From Nematopogon swammerdamellus (lineage: Eukaryota > Arthropoda > Insecta > Lepidoptera > Adelidae): a stretch of 64,000 nt of DNA. A program made the translations under genes and the position numbers. Positions 44,101-55,800 of the stretch are shown in pieces (the first letter of the stretch is position 1; the number at the start of each line of letters is the position of its first letter). The DNA lies in the NCBI GenBank assembly GCA_946902875.1, contig OX336341.1, positions 2,046,001 to 2,110,000 on the forward strand. The letters run 5' to 3'. The notes below the pieces were generated by a model, which was given only the letters and a program-made list of their open reading frames with translations, was not told where the DNA came from and did not search any database.

Positions 44101-46348
44101 TCGCGGTCGACGAAGTTGGCGTGCAAGTGCTCTCCTCCGCCGTCGTCGTCCACAATGGCTGGTTGTCGACCTGGCCCGGGACCCTCGCTGACGATATCGC
44201 TATGATTATCATTGATCGGGTCATCCTCAGCAGTGAGCCTTTTATTTGCTTTATTATCATCTTAATCGCTATAGCTTATTATTATTTATAAAGTTCCTCC
44301 GCCGTCGTCGTTCACAATGGCTGGTTGTCGACCTGGCCTGGAACCCTGGCTGACGATGTCGCTGTGATTATCATTGATCGGGTCATCCTCAGCAGTGAGC
44401 ATTCTATTTGCTTTATTATCATCTTAATCGCTATAGCTTATTATTATTTATAAAGTTCCTCCGCCGTCGTCGTTCACAATGGCTGGTTGTCGACCTGGCC
44501 TGGAACCCTGGCTGACGATGTCGCTGTGATTATCATTGATCGGGTCATCCTCAGCAGTGAGCATTCTATTTGCTTTATTATCATCTTAATCGCTATAGCT
44601 CATTATTATTTATAAAGTTTCTCCGCCGTCGTCGTCCACAATGGCTGGTTGTCGACCTGGCCCGGGACCCTCGCTGACGATATCGCTATGATTATCATTG
44701 ATCAGGTCATCCTCAGCAGTGAGCATTCTATTTGCTTTATTATCATCTTAATCGCTATAGCTTATTATTATTTATAAAGTTCCTCGACGTCGTCGTTCAC
44801 AATGGCTGGTTGTCGACCTGGCCTGGAACCCTGGCTGACGATGTCGCTGTGATTATCATTGATCGGGTCATCCTCAGCAGTGAGCATTCTATTTGCTTTA
44901 TTATCATCTTAATCGCTATAGCTTATTATTATTTATAAAGTTCCTCCGCCGTCGTCGTTCACAATGGCTGGTTGTCGACCTGGCCTGGAACCCTGGCTGA
45001 CGATGTCGCTGTGATTATCATTGATCGGGTCATCCTCAGCAGTGAGCATTCTATTTGCTTTATTATCATCTTAATCGCTATAGCTCATTATTATTTATAA
45101 AGTTCCTCCGCCGTCGTCGTCCACAATGGCTGGTTGTCGACCTGGCCCGGGACCCTCGCTGACGATATCGCTATGATTATCATTGATCAGGTCATCCTCA
45201 GCAGTGAGCATTCTATTTGCTTTATTATCATCTTAATCGCTATAGCTTATTATTATTTATAAAGTTCCTCCGCCGTCGTCGTTCACAATGGCTGGTTGTC
45301 GACCTGGCCTGGAACCCTGGCTGACGATGTCGCTGTGATTATCATTGATCGGGTCATCCTCAGCAGTGAGCATTCTATTTGCTTTATTATCATCTTAATC
45401 GCTATAGCTTATTATTATTTATAAAGTTCCTCCGCCGTCGTCGTTCACAATGGCTGGTTGGCGACCTGGCCTGGGACCCTCTCTGACGATATCGCTATGA
45501 TTATCATTGATCGGGTCATCCTCAGCAGTGAGCATTCTATTTGCTTTATTATCATCTTAATCGCTATAGCTTATTATTATTTATAAAGTATCCTCCGCCG
45601 TCGTCGTTCACAATGGCTGATTGTCGACCTGGCCTGGGACCCTCGCTGACGATATCGCTATGATTATCATTGATCGGGTCATTCTCAGCAGTGAGCATTC
45701 TATTTGCTTTATTATCATCTTAATCGCTATAGCTTATTATTATTTATAAAGTTCCTCCGCCGTCGTCGTTCACAATGGCTGGTTGTCGACCTGGCCTGGG
45801 ACTCTCGCTGACGATATCGCTATGATTATCATTGATCGGGTCATCCTCAGCAGTGAGCATTCTATTCGCTTTATTATCATCTTAATCGCTATAGCTTATT
45901 ATCCTTCCTTATCCTTATCCTTTAATAAAATCCAACGTCTGCTTTCTGTCTGTATGTATGTATGTCTGTCTGTCCGCTTATAACTCGAGAACCACTGAAC
46001 CGATTTTAATAAAACAAAATTCTACGGATAGGTTGATTCAACTACAGGCTACTTATTATCACGCTAAATGGCTTATGAGGTTAGCAGTGAACTCAAATAT
46101 GAGAGCGGGCAGAGCCGCGGGCACAGCTAGTTATTTATTATAAGTAGTAGGGATTTTTTTTTGTTATTGTTAAACAGGAATTTACTTCTAGAACAACAAG
46201 GTAATACAAAATAACATTGACTATGTAAAGACCAACCAACGTTTTTCACATACTTGATACATGAGAATGAAACAAATAATCAAACAGAAACCTACAAATA
46301 AATAACACAAAGACAAACAGAAGGAAAGAAATAAGGGAGAGAAAGAGG

Positions 46349-46397
<49 letters not shown>

Positions 46398-46772
46398 ACA
46401 GCTGAGAGAGAAACAGAATAATAGACATACAAATTAAATCCTTATCCTTATTATCCTTTACCTTTAAAAAAATCTAGTTATTTATTATAACTAGGTGTGC
46501 CCGCGGCTCCGCCCGCTCTCACATTTGACTTCACTGCTAACCTCATAAGCAATTTAGCGTGATAATAAGTAGCCTGTAGTTGATGGGAAGAATCAAGCTA
46601 TCCGTAGATTTAAAAAAAATCGGTTTTTATTAAAATCGGTTCAGTGGTTCTCGAGTTATAAGCGGACAGACAGGCAGACAGAAAGCAGACGTTGGATTTT
46701 ATTAAAGGTAAAGGATAATAAGGATAAGGATTTAATTTGTATGTCTATTATTCTGTTTCTCTCTCAGCTGTT

Positions 46773-46805
<33 letters not shown>

Positions 46806-49800
46806 TTCTCTCCCTTATTTCTTTCCTTCTGTTTGTCTTTGTGTTATTTATTTGTAGGTTTCTGTTTGATTATTTGTTTCATTCTCATGTATCAAGTATG
46901 TGAAAAACGTTGGTGGGTCTTTACATAGTGAATGTTATTTTGTATTACCTTGTTGTTCTAGAAGTAAATTCCTGTTTAACAATAACAAAAAAAATTCCCG
47001 TAATACCTCAAAAGAGAAAGGTGTGACATTTCATAGGTAAGCTGTTGTGTTCGAGGTAAGTACTAGATTTCATTTGACAATCTTTAAACGCCGATAACAC
47101 GCCACGCATTCGCCCGGTGGAGGGGCGTGTGCAGGAGTAAACCAGAACATACACAATCCATTAGTGCGAGAGATATATTTCTTGTTCTAGAGTAGACAAG
47201 AACATACACAATCCATTAGTGCGAGAGATATATTTCTTGTTCTAGAGTAGACAAGAACATACACAATCCATTAGTGCGACAGAGGTATTTCTTGTTCTAG
47301 AGTAGACAAGAACATACACAATCCATTAGTGCGAGAGATATATTTCTTGTTCTAGAGTAGACAAGAACATACACAATCCATTAGTGCGACAGAGATATTT
47401 CTCGTTCTAGAGTAGACAAGAACATACACAATCCATTAGTGCGACAGAGATATTTCTTGTTCTAGAGTAGACAAGAACATACACAATCCATTAGTGCGAC
47501 AGAGATATTTCTTGTTCTAGAGTAGACAAGAACATACACAATCCATTAGTGCGACAGAGATATTTCTTGTTCTAGAGTAGACAAGAACATACACAATCCA
47601 TTAGTGCGACAGAGATATTTCTTGTTCTAGAGTAGACAAGAACATACACAATCCATTAGTGCGACAGAGATATTTTTGTTCTAGAGTAGACAAGAACATA
47701 CACAATCCATTAGTGCGACAGAGATATTTCTTGTTCTAGAGTAGACAAGAACATACACAATCCATTAGTGCGACAGAGATATTTCTCGTTCTAGAGTAGA
47801 CAAGAACATACACAATCCATTAGTGCGACAGAGATATTTCTTGTTCTAGAGTAGACAAGAACATACACAATCCATTAGTGCGACAGAGATATTTCTTGTT
47901 ATAGAGTAGACAAGAACATACACAATCCATTAGTGCCACAGAGATATTTCTTGTTCTAGAGTAGACAAGAACATACACAATCCATTAGTGCGACAGAGAT
48001 ATTTCTCGTTCTAGAGTAGACAAGAACATACACAATCCATTAGTGCGACAGAGATATTTCTTGTTCTAGAGTAGACAAGAACATACACAATCCATTAGTG
48101 CGACAGATATATTTCTTGTTCTAGAGTAGACAAGAACATACACAATCCATTAGTGCGACAGAGATATTTCTTGTTCTAGAGTAGACAAGAACATACACAA
48201 TCCATTAGTGCCACAGAGATATTTCTTGTTATAGAGTAGACAAGAACATACACAATCCATTAGTGCGACAGAGATATTTCTCGTTCTAGAGTAGACAAGA
48301 ACATACACAATCCATTAGTGCGACAGAGATATTTCTTGTTCTAGAGTAGACAAGAACATACACAATCCATTAGTGCGACAGAGATATTTCTTGTTCTAGA
48401 GTAGACAAGAACATACACAATCCATTAGTGCGACAGAGATATATCTTGTTCTAGAGTAGACAAGAACATACACAATCGATTAGTGCGACAGAGATATTTC
48501 TTGTTCTAGAGTAGACAAGAACATACACAATCCATTAGTGCGACAGAGATAGTCTTATTTCTAATATTTGTTCGAGCGCATTCGTTGCTTTGGATGCGTT
48601 TGTGATGAGAGCGTATACACGGTGTAAAAACGGCGAGTACATTAAATTTAGGAAATGATTATTGGGATCAAGAGTAACAAAAAAGTCAAATAACTTTTTT
48701 CTGAATTCCCTTTAAATAAAAAGTTACAATTTTCATACAAACTAATTGATTATTTTAGTGTAAAAGTGATCTAATGACAACAGTGCGGCGGCGTGGAGAG
48801 GGGAGAGCGGGTGAGACGTGAGCGCCTCGGACGGAGGTATTGGCGGGAGGGGCGGGGGTTAGCTTTGTGAGTGGAGGACTGGAGGTCGGCAGGCGGGGGG
48901 TGCGGAGCGGCAACAAAGCGTTAAATTACACTAGACGAAAACATACATTTCAAACATTCATATCTCGAAAACTAGACTTTAGAGAAAAACTTTATTTGCT
49001 TTTTTGTCTAGGAAAAACATGAGGATTGCGCTGGCATAATTAATGTACTCGCCGTTTTAACACGCTGTGTGTAGGTACGCACACTTGTTTACCAAAAGTT
49101 GACTAGTTTGAGCGTCCTATGCGGGATCTAGCCTTTTACTTTGGTTTGCAGGCTTTATCCAGCCGGTGGCGCTTCCCGACAATTTCCTCGATGAAGACTT
49201 TACAGGCTCGATCGCCACTGCTGCGGGATACGGACTGACTGGAGACGGTAAGACTCTTCCAGCGTACCTATATATAAGTATATGTAAGACTGTATGTATG
49301 TCATACCTACATACCACACGATGTATCCCATCAATCGGGGTAAGCAGAGAAATCGGTGTTGTGCTGCAAGTTAATATTGTAAATTACAGCACAATACCGA
49401 CCACCACGTTTAGCAAAGTAGGTATTCGGACAAGATAACTATCAAGCAGCATTTAAGCCACGTGTACCCACCTGCTGCATGACTCAGTGGAAGGACCGTG
49501 CCAAGGTGAGAGGTAGCTAGCCTGTCGCCCTTATGCACGGCATCTTGTCCTTTTTTTATGTAATCCGGTATGGGTGGCTGAGTCAGAGGGGCCAAAGCAC
49601 ATGCTCTGACTAGCCAATATAACCTCCGAGAAGGTAGGTGCCATACCGGAGACTTCTCTGGATTGCTGGCTATACTGGACTAGAGGAGAACACAACCGAG
49701 GCTGCTATGCGGCCATCTTACATCCAGTGCGGTGGTACCAACCCAGTCGGCTACAATTTGAGCCTACCACATAGTAAGGGCAAGGGAAGGGACCTACAGT

Positions 49801-52800
49801 TTTACACCGGTTCCGAACGGTGAAGCAGCAGGTGTAGGTGTGCACGTAATTTTTTTCGTCAGAAAAAACTCATTGGTACACGGCGACCGGATTCGAACCT
49901 CGGACCTCCCGCATGAGAAGCCGATGCCCAAACCACTCAGCCACCCGCCGCTTATCCATTAGTCGCCTTTTCCGACACGCAAGGGGAGAGATGAAGTAGG
50001 GCTATTGTCACACATAAACATGGTGTCACACAAAGAGAGTTTGGAGAGAGTAGTAGTAGTGGTGAATACAAAAAGTATATCTTTGTTTAAAAGATTTTTG
50101 TTTTGTTTTTATTTTTCATAGAAACTAACACCGTGGTCTACAACATCCGTGATATCAGTCCATAACACCGGGTGAACTAGGTGCCATATCAGAACCTCCC
50201 TTCATTTCATGTCGGCTACACTGAACTGGACGGAAAACACTAACTATTTACATAGCCGTTTCGACCGACGACGTCTCATTCAGTGCGGTGGTAACAATCC
50301 GGGCGTTCACCCGGTGCTATGGGCTGACATCACGGATGTTGTAGGTGATGTAGCCAACCGTGTCAGTTTCCATAGAAATCTCGATAAAAATTCAAATAAA
50401 AATGAAGGTAATAAGGGAAGGGACCTACAGTTTAACGTGGAATCCGAACCACGGTCAGCCATCACCCATCCAAGTACTGACCGCGCTCATGGTTGCTTAA
50501 CAACAGTCGACCGACCGCACCACTGAGCTACCGAGGCTGACAGTTTGAACTTTCACCTGTCCCGCCCGGTGTCTATATAAGTGTGAAATATTTTATAACG
50601 TCGAGTTTAGTATACGCACACAATATGAAATTGAATGTTATTAGAATGAGGAATTTTAAAGGAACGGCGACAACCGGAGAGGCCATGTTCCAAGGTTCCT
50701 TCGTCCACGCATCCATCGATGTTCGTTTGACTGTTGTTGCCAAGTTAGTAGTGAGCATGGATAGTTAAGTTTCTGGTGTATATTGTATATTATTTGAAAT
50801 TTTGGTTTGGTAGGGTTTAACCCGCCCGGGTTGGTACCACCGCACTGAATGAAACGTCGGTCGAAACGGCTATGTAAATAGTTTGTGTTTTCCGACCAGT
50901 TCAGTGTAGCCGGCACGAGCGAAGAGGGAAGCACTGACGTGGCACCTAGTTCACCCGGTGTTAGGGGCTGACATCACGGACGTTGTAGGTGATGTAGCCA
51001 ACCGTGTCAGTTTCCATTAAAAAAAAATTATAATAATAAATAATTGTATCATATTGATTTCAGATGCTGCCATCGGGCCAAATCAGGGCCTAAACCACGT
51101 GTCCCTTATCGTCATCTCGAACTTCCGCTGCACATTATCCTTTCCCCTATTGATTCGCAACACCCACATCTGCACTAGCGGCGAGGGAGGGGTCGGCCCC
51201 TGCGGAGGCGACTCGGGCGGATCGCTCACCACTGTTAGAGGCGGGGTGCATGTCCTGGTCAGTACTCTAGCTAAAGGCAGCGCTCTTGCGCTGCAGCTTA
51301 TACTTTCCCCTATTCACTCGCAACACCAACATCTGTACTAGCGACGTGGGAGGCGTCGGCCCCTGCGGAGGCGACTCGGGCGGATCGCTCACCGCTGTTA
51401 GAGGCGGGAGCATGTCCTGGTCAGTACTCTAGCTAGAGGCAGCGCTCTTGCACTGCAGCTTATACTTTCCCCTATTCGTTCGCAACACCAACATCTGTAC
51501 TAGTGGCGTGGGAGGCGTCGGCCCCTGCGGAGGCGACTCGGGCGGATCGCTCACCACTGTTAGAGGCGGGGTGCATGTCCTGGTCAGTACTCTAGCTAAA
51601 GGCAGCGCTCTTGCGCTGCAGCTTATACTTTCCCCTATTCACTCGCAACACCAACATCTGTACTAGCGGCGTGGGAGGTTTCGGCCCCTGCGGAGGCGAC
51701 TCGGGCGGATCGCTCACCGCTGTTAGAGGCGGGAGCATGTCCTGGTCAGTACTCTAGCTAGAGGCAGCGCTCTTGCACTGCAGCTTATACTTTCCCCTAT
51801 TCGTTCGCAACACCAATATCTGTACTAGTGGCGTGGGAGGCGTCGGCCCCTGCGGAGGCGACTCGGGCGGATCGCTCACCGCTGTTAGAGGCGGGGAGCA
51901 AGTCCTGGTCAGTACTCTAGCTAAAGGCAGCGCTCTTGCGCTGCAGCTTATACTTTCCCGTATTCGTTCGCAACACCAACATCTGTACTAGTGGCGTGGG
52001 AGGCGTCGACCCCTGCGGAGGCGACTCGGGCGGACCGCTCACCGCTGTTATAGGCGGGGAGCATGTCCTGGTCAGTACTCTAGCTAGAGGCAGCGCTCTT
52101 GCACTGCAGCTTATACTTTCCCCTATTCGTTCGCAACACCAACATCTGTACTAGCGGCGTGGGAGGGAGGCGTCGGCCCCTGCGGAGGCGACTCGGGCGG
52201 GCCGCTCACCGCTGTTAGAGGCGGAGAGCATGTCCTGGTCAGTACTCTAGCTAGAGGCAGCGCTCATGCACTGCAGCTGGGAACAGAGTGGGTGTAAGTT
52301 GCGCGCTAACGTTTACTCACCATAATACAATTAAAAAAGATTTTAATACTAATTGTATAATTGTATATCCTACTGTATTGTATTGTATAATATACTACTA
52401 CTTACCAGTATATTTTTTTATAGAAACGGACACGGTTGGTGTAATAAATCTCACCCCCTTACTAACTTTTTAATTTAGATATTTGGAAGAATATTATTGA
52501 AAAATGATCTCTATAGTTCTCAAAGCTCTAGATCAACTAGAATATATAGAATTGAAATATGGCCAGCGTTTAGCTTTCAAGTGATCTCTTGGTTTGTCTG
52601 AAACAGTGTCGCTGTTTCGTACACATATATTTCAGTAATACTGGACCCATTACCTCTTCCTTCCTCAGGAAGCCGTTGTGAACCGTAATAACTCAAAGTA
52701 CTAACTCTAATTCCTCTACATTTACTATAACTTCTCTCGTAATTTCTTAATTACGACACCAATGCACCTACAACGTCTAACTGCGCCTCTCTCTTCCTGA

Positions 52801-55800
52801 TAATACTACCTTCTCGATCGCCGCTGTGTTCTTTGTACGCGCTTCTGATGTTGCTCCCGCGCCACGCATAAGCCCGCCTAATCCTAACGTTATTCTACCT
52901 ACTTCACACACAGACGTTTCGTATTCCTTTACTTTGTTAGCTTATGATTGAATGTATTAATGAATATAATAATTTTGATTTGTTCTTAAGACTCAGTGCA
53001 TGTATTTTTAATTTACCTCTATAAAATGTCTAGAATAATAATAAATTTTTATATATTAATATTATTTATAAAATTACACAATACAGATATTTCGACTGTG
53101 TTGTCGTCATCAGTGAAAAATATAACATAATAAGTATGGTGTTGATATTTATGACATATGAGTGGTTGATATGGTTATTTTTTATTTTTTATTTTTTATA
53201 TTTTTTTTTTCACAACACAGTCGAATTATCTGTATTGTGTAATTTTATAAATAATATTAATATATAAAAATTCATCAAACAAACATTTTGTAAATAAAAA
53301 TAATTTATTGTCAATAGAATAATAATAATAACACAAATTTTCCCCCCGAAGGCGGATTGAACTGGCCCCACGTATTTACAAGGAGACTCTATCCTTACAA
53401 ACACTCCACGCCAGCAGGTCTATTCTTGTAAATTCTGACAGCGGAATCAGCGCTGTTGTGGCGCTGAGAGCCACTTACCAAAGTAGCTCTCAGCGCCACA
53501 TCAGCGCTGATTCCGCTGTCAGAATTTACAAGAATAGACCTGCAGTTCACGTGGCTTCCATCCAATGACATTGTATTTAAGCTACAATTTCATATATTGT
53601 CCTAGAAGGCTCCTTTTTGTTACTCTGCTCAAACAAGTATCCTCAGACGGATTTAATTATTAATTTCGTAATGTTATGAATAGAGTTCAAAGGATATTCC
53701 TTTGTCCTCTCTAAATGTAGTTGTGTATGATTTTAAAAGTGCCTGTGTAGTGTATGGCCTCTAATTTTATCATTTCCGTGGCGATCTATTGATACGCCTA
53801 CGGAAATTATTTTATAAATCCAATTAATTCGGTCTGGGTTCACTATTCACCGGAATCAATTAGGATATATTTATATAAATAATTGATAATAACTTTTGTA
53901 AATAAAATGCGGAACAACGACTGATTTTACATTCCGAGGAACGTTAGTTCTGTTTGAATTGCGCGGGAGTTTTAAACAATCATTAATATGAGCTTCTTGG
54001 CATCCCAATCAAACTCAGTTTCATCGTGAAAAGCCATTGGAAGTCTTTCTATTACTATCTAAATCTGCAGGATTCAGTTGGTCACCTTCCCCTGAGACTC
54101 ACAAGTTACAAGAAAAACCTCCACGATAGTCAACACGAAAGAATAGTTGAGAAACCTCTGCATCACTATCCAAACTACAGCATCCAGTTGGTCACCTTCA
54201 ACCGTAGCCCAGAAGTTCAACAAAACCTCCCACACTAATCTTCGCGGAAGCAAAATAACATTCTATCCATAGATTTCTTGACTGAACAAAATCACACGGA
54301 TCTTAATCTAAATCGCGCGCGAGCGGAGCCGAGGAACTTCGTACCTGGTCTCACGTATAATCAATCTCACACCAATCCCACCAAAATTCCGAAAATTACT
54401 GTCCCCGCCGCCTTTCTTCCTTTCCTATTAATCCATTCACCGTGTCTCAAAACAGGACACGAAAAAAAGAATGTAATACCATAGTAATACCACCATTTCT
54501 GGTTTCAGTCGCACTCACGTGCTCGAGAGATCCACTTTCTTGTCCGGAATGCGTTTACAAGTGCGAACAGCACCGCATATATATCGCTCCTGCTCTATTT
54601 GCCAGAGCCAAAGTCGTGACAAGATTTTGTTCCTATAAAACTGCTACTCCCATACAAGCTAACATCCCCCCCCCCCCCCCCCCCCCCCCCCTCTACATTC
54701 GAATCCGGAATCCGGACCGGACACGCGCATACCTCACTCCGCCGCGCCGTAGTAACCCCCCCCCCCCCCCCCGCACCTCGTGACATGAATCTTCCTCAAT
54801 CCGCCGCCGCGCTGCAAACTCTCCCTTCCCCGCAGCGACAATTTCCTTCCTCAAACCTCCATACTTATTGGCTCTCGCTTTGACGACAAACTACTTATCC
54901 TTCGCCGCGTGTCGGCGGACAACCGTCGCAAATTCCCCCCGCACCGCGTGACACGAACCTACCTCGTGCGTTCCCCCGCCTCTGTCATGGTTCTCTTGCG
55001 CTTCCTTTCCTTCCTTCCTTACCTATAATAAAATCCAAGGTCTGCTTTCTGTCTGAGTGTCTGAGTGTCTGAGTGTATGTCTGTCTGTCCGCTTATAACT
55101 CGAGAACCACTGAACCGATTTTAATAAAACAACAATTCTACGGATAGCTTGATTCTTCCCATCAACTATAGGCTACTTACTATCACGCTAAATGGCTTAT
55201 GAGGTTAGCAGTGAAGTGAAATATGAGAGCGGGCGGAGCCGCGGGCACAGCTTGTGTTATATATAATAATATGAACTAATTGATATTGTTATACCTATAC
55301 ATTTATGAGCAAATGTATATAACAACATCAATTAGAAATTCTAGCCAATTATTCCATTTAAAACATTCCGTTTGTTTCCTTTCTTTTTCATTTTATTGAT
55401 GTGAATAAAAAAGTTCAAAATACTTTTATGTTTTTTTTTATTTAAAATTATTAGTTGTATTTGATAAATAAAACAAATAATGAAAGACAATAAACTATTT
55501 GACAATATGCTTTATTTAATTAAATGAACGCTACTTATTGCTGTACGTGACTCTTGGTAGTTAGATATTTACTAAATAAAAATACTTTCAAGTTTCTGTA
55601 CACTTATTGCCGAGTCCGTGTCGATTCCCACCTCAGCCTAAGCCCCGCCTCTCAAAATACCTACATACTACTCTCGATTCCCACCTTAACTAATACAAAT
55701 GCATGTTTTACACGAAAAATGTACAGTTAGATTAATTAAAGGTACTACTCGAACATTTGACTCCGTACTAACCAAATAAATAAATAAATAAAATGTAGGT

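Noticed and set aside
44295..45903. Mutually exclusive alternative exons of gene 3
   Set aside because: The copies lack a phase-compatible acceptor and each unit has a stop in its intronic part, so they cannot be joined in frame as written.
46246..46928. SLSLSL-rich small proteins
   Set aside because: Translations of (GA)n/(CT)n tracts within an inverted repeat.
47141..48552. CRISPR-like array
   Set aside because: The 55-bp units are contiguous and nearly identical throughout, with no unique spacers, and the window is eukaryotic. It is a minisatellite.
51289..52280. Functional alternative copies of exon 4
   Set aside because: CTGCAG could act as an acceptor, but joining from exon 3 (phase 1) shifts the frame and joining from exon 4 (phase 0) reaches TAG; two copies also have a 1-bp deletion.
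54442..54783. Proline-rich 113-aa protein
   Set aside because: Produced by reading poly-C tracts; it has no start context, no domain and lies in intron 4 of gene 3.
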